Shown piece after piece: positions 14,104 through 22,484 of a stretch of DNA of 37,571 nucleotides. The stretch spans positions 1 to 37,571 of the forward strand of contig CAKZOW010000117.1 of NCBI GenBank assembly GCA_937138345.1, written 5' to 3'. Position 1 is the first letter of the stretch; the number at the start of each line of letters is the position of its first letter. A model generated the notes under the pieces. That model was not told where the DNA came from. It did no database searches and saw only the letters and a list, made by a program, of their open reading frames with translations. The position numbers and the translations under genes were made by a program. This DNA is from an uncultured archaeon. GTDB taxonomy: Archaea; Nanobdellota; Nanobdellia; Woesearchaeales; UBA583.

Positions 14104-14677
14104 AATTAAATATTTCTTTTGATTTATCAGGAATAGTATCTAGTTCCGCAGTTGGTTCTATTTCTTCTCCTAATAATATTTCTAATTTTTTTCTATAGTC
14201 TTTTGATTTACTACACACATCTCTAGCATTTGCTTCTCGCAGATTTTTATCAATATTTTTCTTACTACCTTTAAATATCTTTTCAGGATACCTATACAGT
14301 TTAGAGTACTCGCCAGCAAGAAATCTATCTTTTAGGTTTTTTACAGGTAATTTTATTACTAAAGCATGTAATTTACCATAAAGACTTTCGCCAAAAAAGT
14401 ACTCATCGGCTAAATGAGGTATGTCAAAATCAATATCTGAACTTTCCCCTTTAACAAGGATGGTAATACAGTTGTCATAATCTACTTGTCTTTCTTTATC
14501 TTCTACTCCTACAGCAAATAAATCAAGTTTTATAAACTTAACTATAAAACCTTTACCATATATATTCAAGGAGGGTAGAAGATATTTTCGGGTTTTATTG
14601 TAGATAGTACCTTCTACTAAAGTATTTGATGTAACTTCTTTTACTTCGTTGTATTTTTTTAAATCTTTTATTTCCAT
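14060..14677 (-). CDS. hypothetical protein, 205 aa
   Basis: A Lys-rich soluble protein with a beta-rich N-terminal half (SLNIYGKGFIVKFIKLDLFAVG, NCITILVKGESS), helices in the middle, and a C-terminal tail with two Cys (YECNTKDCKVEQGT). It lies between the nuclease and MazG-like genes, overlapping both (10 nt and 44 nt). No domain recognised. Its place suggests a part in DNA metabolism, by context only. Confidence 0.6.
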   Translation of the reverse strand: MEIKDLKKYNEVKEVTSNTLVEGTIYNKTRKYLLPSLNIYGKGFIVKFIKLDLFAVGVEDKERQVDYDNCITILVKGESSDIDFDIPHLADEYFFGESLYGKLHALVIKLPVKNLKDRFLAGEYSKLYRYPEKIFKGSKKNIDKNLREANARDVCSKSKDYRKKLEILLGEEIEPTAELDTIPDKSKEIFNYECNTKDCKVEQGT

Positions 14678-15585
14678 AAATAAGGTTTAATTAGCCCTTC
14701 GTTTTTTTTAATCCTATAATGAATACTGTAATCTCCGTCATATTGTTTGTAAATTTTAACACATTCTTTAATTTTTTCCCAACTTTCTTTTAATAAAGAA
14801 TCTGGCATTTGGTAATAACAAGTATTATTATTATTAGCATTCGCATAAACTACTACAGGATTAGTTATAGTCAGTCCTGTCATATACTTAGCTAATAACG
14901 AGTAAAATGTTAATTGAAATCCAGTGTCCCATTCTTTAATAAATTTCTCTACATTCTCAGGATTATACCTACCAACTTTTAAATCAGCTATAAGTAAAGA
15001 ACCTGGTTGTACTGTAATTTGACCAAAAGTAACTGGTTTATCCGTATTATTTTCGTAATACCAATCAGCCAATCCCTTACACTGTAGTCCTAGTAGTTCA
15101 CTACTAAGTATCTTTTGAGTATCTCCATATTTATTTAGAAATTCTACAACTTCACTAGTATAACTTGTTTCCAAATTATACTTAGTGCTGTGTATTTTTT
15201 CAAAATCCTCACTGTCAAATAAAGTAATACCATCTCTCATTAGATTATAGTAATCTTCAAAGGGATTTAACTTGTTCCAAACTGAAGTGTCAGAATATTT
15301 AGGATACAATCCAAGATAACGAGTAACCTCAATAAGATTATCAAAGAACTCTCCTGTTTTAAAACCTTCATCAATAATTAACTTAGCATTAGCCGTAGGG
15401 ATTCCTCCTTCATACAATGCAAATTTCTTATCAAAAGTATCAGGCGCGAACATAAGAGTGTCTACAGCATCTCCAATCATCATACCTTTATTCTTCTTGT
15501 CCTTAGTAATTTCACTTGTACTACCAAACATCTTCTTTAAAAAACTTTGGTTAACGCCTTCTAACTTATCATATCCTTTCCTCAT
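14668..15585 (-). CDS. PD-(D/E)XK exonuclease
   Basis: A 305-aa protein with a RecB/Cas4/RecE-style nuclease core. GLQCKGLADWYYE (about 168-180) supplies the first Asp, LLIADLKVGRYN (about 197-208) is the D-x-K motif, and FQLTFYSLLAKYMTG (about 223-237) is the QxxxY helix. Such enzymes chew DNA ends for recombination or degrade host DNA. Next to the RecA/Sak4-like ATPase and NinG-like genes, a recombination role is likely. The N-terminal 'NQSFLKKMFGST' resembles the helix that opens phage exonucleases of this type. The start overlaps the primase stop by ATGA. Confidence 0.75.
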   Translation of the reverse strand: MRKGYDKLEGVNQSFLKKMFGSTSEITKDKKNKGMMIGDAVDTLMFAPDTFDKKFALYEGGIPTANAKLIIDEGFKTGEFFDNLIEVTRYLGLYPKYSDTSVWNKLNPFEDYYNLMRDGITLFDSEDFEKIHSTKYNLETSYTSEVVEFLNKYGDTQKILSSELLGLQCKGLADWYYENNTDKPVTFGQITVQPGSLLIADLKVGRYNPENVEKFIKEWDTGFQLTFYSLLAKYMTGLTITNPVVVYANANNNNTCYYQMPDSLLKESWEKIKECVKIYKQYDGDYSIHYRIKKNEGLIKPYLWK

Positions 15586-16472
15586 AATATTCTGTTTAAT
15601 TGCCTTTTTAATTCTTTAGCACCATATTTAAACGCTATGTCGTAAGGATCAGATAACTTCTTCTCATTACCATAAGCATCAATATACGTACCTTGTAAAT
15701 CAAACCTAATAGCTTTACCTCCATGTTTCTTAACTAATCTATCGCTATAGTTTATACCTGCGGTATCGTTGTCCATTAGATAATAATCTGGATGGTACCC
15801 TCCTAAGTTAGTAGAACTTTCTGAAGGAACAAACCTAGAATTAAAACCAATATTAATTAAGCAGAGATATGACTTTAGATTCATAGTCATTATGAAAGGA
15901 ACATCTGGTTTCATAGGTTCAAATCCTCCTATATCAGATGCTATAAAATTAGTTAAGAAAAGCCTAGTTTTAGGTCCATAGAGTTTACACCTGTTATTGA
16001 TAACATTTGCATATACATCAGTAGGTTCATGTTTTATCCACCTATCTTTGTAAGTAGTCCAGTACTTTTGTACAGGCTTGCATTTTTCACTAAGTAATTG
16101 TTTTGCTGTAATACCACATACATTCCAGAATGGTGCATCTCTTGAAGCCCATTTTCTAGATTTAAATTTTATAATGTAGGGTGTCTTAGTTCGGCTAGAA
16201 TAGGTAGGAATAAAATTAGGCTGTATTTCTTTTGCCTTTACCAAGGCTTCTTTAAAAGTGATATTGTGTACATACTGCAAAGCATAAAAGCAATCCTTGT
16301 TATGTAACTCATCACTAGGGTCGAATAGTCTTAACCTATGCCCAGTCCATTTTAAAATAGCCCCAGGAGAACTATCTGCTCTCCTAGGGTTTCTAAACCT
16401 CTGCTTAACATCAACATATCCTACAATTGTTTGCCATACGGCTAATTGATCTATAGAGTTAATGTCTGTCAT
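15582..16472 (-). CDS. phage DNA primase, Toprim domain
   Basis: A 296-aa protein. The C-terminal half contains a Toprim fold: YYLMDNDTAGINYSDRLVKKHGGK has the DxD motif at 234-236, and LSDPYDIAFKYG (273-284) is the later acidic motif. The N-terminal RFRNPRRADSSPG and the following FDPSDELHNKDCF look like the domain that precedes Toprim in DnaG-like primases, but no CHC2 zinc motif is seen. It would lay RNA primers for PolA during replication with DnaB. Adjacent to the SSB-like gene. Confidence 0.8.
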   Translation of the reverse strand: MTDINSIDQLAVWQTIVGYVDVKQRFRNPRRADSSPGAILKWTGHRLRLFDPSDELHNKDCFYALQYVHNITFKEALVKAKEIQPNFIPTYSSRTKTPYIIKFKSRKWASRDAPFWNVCGITAKQLLSEKCKPVQKYWTTYKDRWIKHEPTDVYANVINNRCKLYGPKTRLFLTNFIASDIGGFEPMKPDVPFIMTMNLKSYLCLINIGFNSRFVPSESSTNLGGYHPDYYLMDNDTAGINYSDRLVKKHGGKAIRFDLQGTYIDAYGNEKKLSDPYDIAFKYGAKELKRQLNRIL

Positions 16473-16482
16473 AAAAGTTTAA

Positions 16483-17220
16483 TTAAAATGGTAAATCATC
16501 ATTTGAAAAAGAATTTTCAGTTGTACCACCTACTTCTGGTGTAGTAGAAGGAGCTGGTTTATCTTCTTCTTTCAATTTATCTAATAAAGTCCAACCACTT
16601 AAAGTTTTGTACTGGTTTAAGTACTTGTCGCTTTCTTCATTACACGCTTTTCCAGGTAATTTAATCTGTAATGTACCTTTAGTAACTACTTCTTGAGTTT
16701 TAGAACTCATATACTCTTCTCCACCGATGATTGTGCAATATTCCAATCCTTCTGCAAAGTCAACAAACCCTTGAGCAACTTCTACCATATCAGTCATTTT
16801 ACTAGGCATAACTGGGAACGCTTTACCTAACTCAGGGATTTTACCTAACTCTTGCGCTAGAGTCTCGAAGTATTTAGGCGCACCAAAGTAGAATGTTCTA
16901 CCAATCGTATTTGGTGTAATCCAGAAATCCTTAGTCGTAAACCTACGATTTTTGTAAGGATGATCTTTAGGATTATACATTCCCTCAGTCTCATCGTTTT
17001 CTACAAAAGTCAAAGTAATTTTTACTGTACCAGAATTAGATTTCCCTATAGCTACTTTCTCGATAGTTCCTGTTACTATATCTCCAAAAGCTAAATAAGG
17101 ACTAGGAGCGTTTTTACGTGCTTCTTTTTCCGCCTCACGTTCTTGTGCATCTTTTATTTGCTTATTTGTTTTTGCTAAATTTTCTGCATGTAAAGCATCA
17201 CTATCTGTTAACCAATTCAT
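16483..17220 (-). CDS. single-stranded DNA-binding-like protein
   Basis: A 245-aa protein ending in NSFSNDDLPF, the acidic, Phe-terminated tail by which SSB proteins recruit partners. A Pro/Thr/Ser/Glu linker precedes it. The core (about 43-200) is beta-rich (FGDIVTGTIEKVAIGKSNSGTVKITLTFVEND) and would suit an OB fold. An N-terminal helix (ENLAKTNKQIKDAQEREAEKEARK) is strongly charged. The gene lies between primase and replication genes. Assignment is from tail and context rather than clear sequence identity to a known SSB. Confidence 0.65.
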   Translation of the reverse strand: MNWLTDSDALHAENLAKTNKQIKDAQEREAEKEARKNAPSPYLAFGDIVTGTIEKVAIGKSNSGTVKITLTFVENDETEGMYNPKDHPYKNRRFTTKDFWITPNTIGRTFYFGAPKYFETLAQELGKIPELGKAFPVMPSKMTDMVEVAQGFVDFAEGLEYCTIIGGEEYMSSKTQEVVTKGTLQIKLPGKACNEESDKYLNQYKTLSGWTLLDKLKEEDKPAPSTTPEVGGTTENSFSNDDLPF

Positions 17221-17230
17221 AATTTATAAT

Positions 17231-17246
17231 TTTTAAACGTTTAAAA
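17231..17246. promoter_or_regulatory. perfect 16-bp AT-rich palindrome upstream of the SSB-like gene
   Basis: TTTTAAACGTTTAAAA is a perfect palindrome 10 nt before the ATG at 17220, in the 82-nt gap after the 17303 gene. It may be an operator or a weak leader hairpin. There is no T-run behind a GC-rich stem, so it is unlikely to be a terminator. Confidence 0.35.
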
Positions 17247-17302
17247 TTCAATTTAATTAAATAATGTTTTTTGGGATTACTTTTAATCTATTCATCCTTA
17301 AT

Positions 17303-17908
17303 CTATCCTAACCATTCTTCTGTAATAGATACATCTTGATTTCCTCCTAACATATTAGTAGCGTTTCCTCCTAACATTTCTCCAGAATTACCATTTAGAT
17401 CTTCTGTAGAAATTTCAGAATCTTTAACTTGATTCTCTGATGTTCCCTCTTCAGTAACATCCTCTACTGTAGAATCATCTTCATCGCTAGTATCACACTC
17501 TTCAGATTTTACTTTTGGATTTATTACTCCTACGTACATACCTTCATTAGTAAAGTTTCCTACCGGAATAGGTACTCCTTCTGGAAGATTGAATTTAGTG
17601 TTGTCTATCATGATTCCAATTAATACCTTATTACGGCATTTAGAGGCTCCTTTTAACCCGTCCTCTTCTTTTGTTACCCTAAATGAATTACCTGGAATAG
17701 TGTTTGCATCCTCAGTAGCGTTACAAATGTAAGAAATCTTATCTTGATAAACGATTCTAAATCTATCGTCTGGTGATAAATTTAACTGTTCTTTAAGAGT
17801 TTTACTTACATAAACGGCTGAATCTTTAATCATGAATACTGCCTTTCCATCTTCCCAGATAACTTTCTTAGGTGTGTTCAACCAACTGCTTTTACTTAAC
17901 TTTAACAT
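17303..17908 (-). CDS. hypothetical protein with acidic disordered tail
   Basis: A 201-aa protein. The first 130 residues look folded and beta-rich (MLKLSKSSWLNTPKKVIWEDGKAVFMI..., DRFRIVYQDKISYICNA). From about 133 the tail is acidic and low in hydrophobics (DTSDEDDSTVEDVTEEGTSE), with a short internal repeat (GEMLGGNATNMLGGN), and ends EEWLG. The acidic tail with a terminal hydrophobic group resembles those of SSB or DNA-mimic proteins in style. Function unknown; located in the replication block. Confidence 0.6.
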   Translation of the reverse strand: MLKLSKSSWLNTPKKVIWEDGKAVFMIKDSAVYVSKTLKEQLNLSPDDRFRIVYQDKISYICNATEDANTIPGNSFRVTKEEDGLKGASKCRNKVLIGIMIDNTKFNLPEGVPIPVGNFTNEGMYVGVINPKVKSEECDTSDEDDSTVEDVTEEGTSENQVKDSEISTEDLNGNSGEMLGGNATNMLGGNQDVSITEEWLG

Positions 17909-17935
17909 AATTATTTGATTTAAAAATTTAAAAAT

Positions 17936-18547
17936 TTAGTGACCTTTTACGTAGTATCTTACGTTGTTTTTAATAAATGCTACTATAGTATTGACGTTTA
18001 CCGGTCTAGGTTGCATAATCTCTACGTCTAAAAACATGTATCTACCATCCTTAGAATCTTGAGCTAACTTATACCCAATCATCTTTCTTAGCTCTCCTGG
18101 TACTATCTCTAGTATAGGATTTTCTTGAAATTTAGCAAACTCTTCGGCAGCTACATCTAGCATGTTTCTCTTCCCATTACGAGCTTTCTTAACCAAAGCA
18201 ATAGCAGATTCGATTTGAGCTTCTCTTTCAGCTTTCAGTATACCTTTTTTCTTAACACTATCTTGCTTGTAGAAGTATACAGTACAAATATCAGCTCCGT
18301 GCTCTAGGAATAAAGACCTTATACCTAGAGTACCATCTCTCTTATCTGCTTTAGTAACTTCTACTTCAGAATCAAATAGATTTGCACTATGTAAGTGCTG
18401 CTCTACCACACTATTACCTATACTAAGATTACCACCTTGTCCTAGTACTCTTACTATAACAGTATCATAACTTTTACCTGTTACTTCATAATAAGTAGTT
18501 TCTGATAGGAAATCACCTTTTTTAACTTTACTTACGTCCTTTATCAT
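17936..18547 (-). CDS. hypothetical protein, 203 aa, replication block
   Basis: The N-terminal half is beta-rich (MIKDVSKVKKGDFLSETTYYEVTGKSYDTVIVRV), with helices from about 110 (REAQIESAIALVKKARNGKRNML). The C-terminal end (RPVNVNTIVAFIKNNVRYYVKGH) resembles a short strand-helix-strand ending seen in other uncharacterised phage proteins. No catalytic motif. It sits between the RecA/Sak4-like ATPase and the acidic-tail protein; function unknown. Confidence 0.6.
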   Translation of the reverse strand: MIKDVSKVKKGDFLSETTYYEVTGKSYDTVIVRVLGQGGNLSIGNSVVEQHLHSANLFDSEVEVTKADKRDGTLGIRSLFLEHGADICTVYFYKQDSVKKKGILKAEREAQIESAIALVKKARNGKRNMLDVAAEEFAKFQENPILEIVPGELRKMIGYKLAQDSKDGRYMFLDVEIMQPRPVNVNTIVAFIKNNVRYYVKGH

Positions 18548-18567
18548 ATTATTTATTTTAAAAATTA

Positions 18568-19428
18568 TTAATCTTTTTTCTTGTAATTAGGATAAACTAA
18601 ATCCCAATTTACGGTAATAGTACCATCTTCTTCTTTATTTGAAATGAGTACTTGTTGTCCTTCTAAATAAGCAAACCTACAACCAGCATTCATGTCTGTA
18701 CTACCATGTTTAAATGATAAATAACCTTCTCCTTTTTTTCTGTACATAGAACTTACTACGTCTGCCTCTTGTACTATTTTAGTACCAGCTTTACCTGTAT
18801 AAGCTAAGAATTCTGATCTTACTACTTTACCTGAATCATCTTTAGTATCGTCATTCATCTTAATATGTCCTAAAAAAATAACATGTTTAGCAGATTGACT
18901 CATTTTTCGCATGATTCTATCACTAACAGACCTTCCCCAGAGGTAACCACTTCCTTTTGCTAATGAATATACACTCATAAATTCAGGATCGCCTTTCAAA
19001 AAATACTGTGCGTAAGTTTTAGTATTGAAACGTGGTCCTACAGCTCTTTCATTAACTTGTCTTGCTTTCAAATTAAAATTTTTACCCATAGAACTACCCA
19101 TATACGCTAAAGTACCATAGTATTCACACCATTCATCTAAAGCAGATAAATTATCATAAGCAATAAATGTAAATGGCTGGTCTTTGATTAAATCGTCTAG
19201 GTATTTTTCAAAACTAGTAAGCGTATTAAAATGTTCATAATTAGCATCTACAACATTGTAATTATCTTCATCACCTATACTAATTACTTGAGAATCTCCT
19301 GGAGCAAATTCAGTAGTAAGATTAGCCGTAATAACTGTTTTACCAGTCTTAGGAGGTGACATTATTAACAACGTTCTAGGTTGGTGGACACTCGCTTTTT
19401 TAATCTTTCTATTATACTCTCTTTTCAT
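18568..19428 (-). CDS. RecA/Sak4-like recombination ATPase
   Basis: A 286-aa RecA-fold NTPase. Walker A is SPPKTGKT (24-31) and a Walker B strand is FTFIAYDN (86-93). Later segments (HVIFLGHIKMND, about 195-206) fit the sensor strand ending in a polar residue. The size and the N-terminal P-loop suit phage Sak4/AAA_24 proteins, which promote single-strand annealing or strand exchange. It lies 3 nt downstream of the DnaB gene. A role in recombination-linked replication is likely; a pure replication ATPase is the alternative. Confidence 0.65.
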   Translation of the reverse strand: MKREYNRKIKKASVHQPRTLLIMSPPKTGKTVITANLTTEFAPGDSQVISIGDEDNYNVVDANYEHFNTLTSFEKYLDDLIKDQPFTFIAYDNLSALDEWCEYYGTLAYMGSSMGKNFNLKARQVNERAVGPRFNTKTYAQYFLKGDPEFMSVYSLAKGSGYLWGRSVSDRIMRKMSQSAKHVIFLGHIKMNDDTKDDSGKVVRSEFLAYTGKAGTKIVQEADVVSSMYRKKGEGYLSFKHGSTDMNAGCRFAYLEGQQVLISNKEEDGTITVNWDLVYPNYKKKD

Positions 19429-19431
19429 AAA

Positions 19432-20691
19432 TTAATGTTTATAATACTTTTTATAAATTTCTTCTTGTCTCAGCATATCGGGTGGTGGTAATTGAACGAA
19501 ATCGTCAATCGCAAAATTAGTTATCAATGGTACTTCATTAGCAGGATAAGGTATAGCACCTTCACGAGATTTCATAAATAACATAGATAAATAACCACCT
19601 TTCAATTTGTGTATATCTTCGTAACCTTCGTATTTTTTAGTACCATACTTCAGAGGATTAAACAATCCTAATATAAGTGTAGCACTCTGGTCCATACTTT
19701 TGTTACTAGCTAAAGCACCTAGATTAGGTTTCAACTTCTCTAGTACAGTTTTTCCTGTAAAATTTGTTTCAATAATATTTTGTTCGCCTTTCTGTTGAGC
19801 AACTACAAAGTTTATACAACCATGTATTTTACCTAACAGGACGGCTGCGTAGTGATGTACATATCTACTAATACTGTCGTATTGTGAAAGAGTATTTTTT
19901 ACTCCTCCTAAGTTCTCTACATATCCAGTAGCTTTATTAATTGTATCGAATATAGTAACTACTAATGTAGGTTCATGATACTTATAATGATTCCAAGCTC
20001 CAGAATAAATGTAATTAGTAAAATTTCCTTTAGTAATTGCCTTTCTTGTAATAATATCTCTAGCTGTTTCTCGTCCTTTAGTATCTCGGTGAATATAGTA
20101 AAAAGTACCGACTTCGAATAGATAATCACGTACTTTTTTATAAAAATTAAAAGGATTAGTTTCAGTTTCTATATTCAGTAAATTGTTGGCGAAATACTTC
20201 TTGTCTACTGCCTTAGTGCAACTTATAATACTATTCATATCCTTATCGGATGGATTACTTTTTCTAAAGTTAATCGCTTCATAGTAGGTTAAGTCCATTC
20301 CAAACGTAGAGTGAGCTTCCTGTGCTACAAAAGTACCTACTAACTTAGAAGCACTTTCTTCTATAGAGTTTATGAATACTTTTAATTTAATACTTTTAGA
20401 CTCACAATAAGCTCTAATGTCTTTTAAGGCTAGTTTTCTACCTACTCTCGATTTTCCAATTCCGCTTATTCCCGTTACTATGCAAAGGTCTCCTCTCACC
20501 ATTCCAGGTACAATATTACTGAAGCCAGGTAATTGCTCATTCCAAGGAATTAAAGTAGGTGTACCTAGTTTTAACTTACTTCGATTCTCTAAGCTTTCAT
20601 TTAAAAACTGCTCAGTGGGCGAAGATGCTGTCAGACCTACCCTCTCCATTATTTGAAAATTCGATAAGATCCTTCCCTGCGAATTGCTCAT
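19432..20691 (-). CDS. DnaB-family replicative helicase
   Basis: A 419-aa SF4-type helicase. Its Walker A is GISGIGKS (74-81), the H2 region is INSIEES (about 108-114), a Walker B-like strand is LVVTIFDTI, and CINFVVAQQKGEQ is the H4 sensor strand. The DnaB N-terminal interaction domain is missing, as in several phage helicases. The track start at 20697 is a GTG; the ATG two codons later (MSNSQGRILSN) is preferred. It still overlaps the upstream gene by 80 nt, so an internal ATG at 20649 is possible. It would unwind the fork ahead of PolA. Confidence 0.8.
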   Translation of the reverse strand: MSNSQGRILSNFQIMERVGLTASSPTEQFLNESLENRSKLKLGTPTLIPWNEQLPGFSNIVPGMVRGDLCIVTGISGIGKSRVGRKLALKDIRAYCESKSIKLKVFINSIEESASKLVGTFVAQEAHSTFGMDLTYYEAINFRKSNPSDKDMNSIISCTKAVDKKYFANNLLNIETETNPFNFYKKVRDYLFEVGTFYYIHRDTKGRETARDIITRKAITKGNFTNYIYSGAWNHYKYHEPTLVVTIFDTINKATGYVENLGGVKNTLSQYDSISRYVHHYAAVLLGKIHGCINFVVAQQKGEQNIIETNFTGKTVLEKLKPNLGALASNKSMDQSATLILGLFNPLKYGTKKYEGYEDIHKLKGGYLSMLFMKSREGAIPYPANEVPLITNFAIDDFVQLPPPDMLRQEEIYKKYYKH

Positions 20692-21226
20692 TTTCACTTG
20701 AATTTATAAAGTTTAAAATATTGGCAATCATCTGTTTACCTTGTTCTTGTAATTTAATATCTACATACCTTTTGAATATATCCTCTAAACTACTAACAGG
20801 TACATCATTTTTCTCCAAGAAAATCAGTAAGTGTTTTCTAACCTCTTTAGGGCTAGACCCTCTATCTACACCACAATATTCTCTTCTGAAATAATGTCTA
20901 AGTTTGTTGATAAATTCATCGGTCAAATCATCTACAACTTCTTTTACATACAAAGGTCTATCAATGATGTACCTTACATGCTTTCTTTTGTAATCAGTAT
21001 CTCTTCGGATAACTTTATTTTCCTTGAGTATATCTATTAAATCCTGTACTTCCCATAGAATAGTATCTTGCCAATACATTTTAGCGGCTTTCTCTAGAAC
21101 TGATTCCTGTTTATTGATTAAAGGAGTATCCATACGCATATCCTCTTGAATACAGAAGAGTAACATCTTCGCATAATCCATGGATTGCTCTGGAATCCCT
21201 TTAAGTAACCCTGTGTTAAATGTCAT
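20612..21226 (-). CDS. hypothetical protein next to DnaB, possible helicase loader
   Basis: A 204-aa mostly helical protein (MTFNTGLLKGIPEQSMDYAKMLLFCIQEDMRMDTPL...), with segments such as LWEVQDLIDILKENKVIRRD and DEFINKLRHYFRREY. It lacks a P-loop. Its end overlaps the DnaB start by up to 86 nt, suggesting coupled translation. Non-ATPase loaders often lie directly before phage DnaB genes, so a loader or primosome protein is a reasonable guess from place alone. Confidence 0.6.
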   Translation of the reverse strand: MTFNTGLLKGIPEQSMDYAKMLLFCIQEDMRMDTPLINKQESVLEKAAKMYWQDTILWEVQDLIDILKENKVIRRDTDYKRKHVRYIIDRPLYVKEVVDDLTDEFINKLRHYFRREYCGVDRGSSPKEVRKHLLIFLEKNDVPVSSLEDIFKRYVDIKLQEQGKQMIANILNFINSSENEQFAGKDLIEFSNNGEGRSDSIFAH

Positions 21227-21560
21227 ATTTTAAATTATTTTTTACTGCTAATTTTTTTAATTCACTTACCCAAAATTCAGGCGGACTAGTGTCGTGTGTT
21301 GTTTGTAAATTTGATATTAACAGTTCGTGATTATTGTATTTTTCTGGTAAATTACTTAAAATAAGTTCCCAAGGCTCCTTTTCAAATCCTACAGAATAAT
21401 CTTCATCATCAATCAAACAGCCAGCAGCACACATTAAACCTCCTCTACCTCGATATGCACAATCGGTACCATCTACCGTTATAGACCTTGCATTTTGCTT
21501 TAATAAGTGATTCTTCACCTTAGTGAATATTTCCTGTGCTGTCATTTCCTTCAAGTTCAT
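21216..21560 (-). CDS. hypothetical protein, CAYRGRGGLMCAAG family
   Basis: A 114-aa protein with TAQEIFTKVKNHLLKQNARS at the N-terminus, CAYRGRGGLMCAAGCLIDDEDY (34-55), and LLISNLQTTHDTSP...WVSELKKLA near the C-terminus. This exact order is familiar from uncharacterised proteins found in many phages and bacteria. The two next upstream genes share the CxY...CA.G and Lq.lHD pattern, so all three probably descend from one family. The Cys pairs could bind metal. An internal ATG at codon 6 is an alternative start that shortens the overlap with the 133-aa gene. Confidence 0.7.
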   Translation of the reverse strand: MNLKEMTAQEIFTKVKNHLLKQNARSITVDGTDCAYRGRGGLMCAAGCLIDDEDYSVGFEKEPWELILSNLPEKYNNHELLISNLQTTHDTSPPEFWVSELKKLAVKNNLKYDI

Positions 21561-21921
21561 ATACTTTGTTTTTATCTAATTTAAAATCATAAATAATACC
21601 ATCTACATTACGTTTACCTTCTTCTGATAAGCCTTCATCATTCCAATTACTTTCTGTGTCATGTAATGATTGAATATCGTGTAGAAAATTATTACCTAAA
21701 TCTATTACGTTTTTAGGTAATAATTTTTCCTGTATTATGTCATCTATATCCCAGTTTTGGTAATCGGATTTATCTGCCATTTCTACTGTCATGTATCTAC
21801 CTATAGCGCACTTATTACCATCTATACAGTGGTAATTACAATTATTAGTATCAGGGTCAAACCCTCTATTATCTAAGGTAAAGAATTCGATAGTATCCTT
21901 TAAAAACTCTTCTTTAGTCAT
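21520..21921 (-). CDS. hypothetical protein, CAIGR family (copy A)
   Basis: A 133-aa protein: MTKEEFLKDTIEFFTLDNRGFD, then NCNYHCIDGNKCAIGRYM (about 27-44), then a SLHDTESNWNDEGLSEEGKR C-terminal block. It aligns by eye along its length with the protein at 22094-22474. The CxYxC...CAIGR signature is seen in many phage hypotheticals. Metal binding is possible. Function unknown. ATGA overlap with the upstream 59-aa gene. Confidence 0.7.
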   Translation of the reverse strand: MTKEEFLKDTIEFFTLDNRGFDPDTNNCNYHCIDGNKCAIGRYMTVEMADKSDYQNWDIDDIIQEKLLPKNVIDLGNNFLHDIQSLHDTESNWNDEGLSEEGKRNVDGIIYDFKLDKNKVYELEGNDSTGNIH

Positions 21922-22097
21922 TCTATTGTTATTGTAATTTTAAAATCTTTTTTCGCTTTAGTACGAGTAACAGGAAACATAAAAGAATTATCGACTTCTT
22001 TATACATTAAGTTGGAAGGTAACTCTTTCAATAAAGTCCTGATTATGTGAAGTTTACCTGTCACTTCTCCTTTTTTAATTTCAATTGTTTTTGTCAT
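21918..22097 (-). CDS. small protein, 59 aa
   Basis: Not in the ORF track. Minus strand ATG at 22097 reads MTKTIEIKKGEVTGKLHIIR and ends KAKKDFKITITIE with a TGA overlapping the next ATG. The 5' end overlaps the upstream gene stop by ATGA as well, so both junctions are canonical. The pattern is a strand-helix-strand with alternating hydrophobics, reading as a genuine small alpha/beta protein. Function unknown. Confidence 0.7.
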   Translation of the reverse strand: MTKTIEIKKGEVTGKLHIIRTLLKELPSNLMYKEVDNSFMFPVTRTKAKKDFKITITIE

Positions 22098-22474
22098 AAT
22101 TCCATTTTAAATTCTGGTAATTCTAGTTTAAATCTTTTAATAATATTATTAGCTACCTCAATACCTTCTTTAGATATACCTGTTTCAGTCCAATTGTTTG
22201 CCCAGTCATGTAGTTCCTGTAATTTTCCTAAAAACTCTTGCCCTAATTCAGCTACTTTTTCAGGTAGATATTCTTCAAACTCACTAGCATAAAAGTCTCC
22301 TATACCTGTTATTGAGAAATTCTCAATACGATGACATTCTTTATCAGTTAATAACCTACCAACCGCACATTTATTACCACAATTAGTAATGTAATAACAG
22401 TTATCACCTTGTATTGCCCTATTACCTAAATTATAAAACTCTACTGTTTCTTTTAATACTTGCTCTCTAGTCAT
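22094..22474 (-). CDS. hypothetical protein, CAIGR family (copy B)
   Basis: The ORF track begins at 22522 with a non-ATG codon and overlaps the helicase by 38 nt. The ATG at 22474 (MTREQVLKETVEFYNLGNRA) aligns exactly with the start of copy A (MTKEEFLKDTIEFFTLDNRG), so I place the start there, giving 126 aa. The motif is NCYYITNCGNKCAVGRLLTD, followed by LQELHDWANNWTETGISKEG. The two copies flank the 59-aa gene, indicating a local duplication. Function unknown. Confidence 0.75.
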   Translation of the reverse strand: MTREQVLKETVEFYNLGNRAIQGDNCYYITNCGNKCAVGRLLTDKECHRIENFSITGIGDFYASEFEEYLPEKVAELGQEFLGKLQELHDWANNWTETGISKEGIEVANNIIKRFKLELPEFKMEL

Positions 22475-22484
22475 AGTTCCAGTT

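Noticed and set aside
20417-21040. Plus-strand ORFs of 79, 111 and 69 aa
   Set aside because: Shadows of the DnaB and adjacent gene; no motif and no sensible start region.
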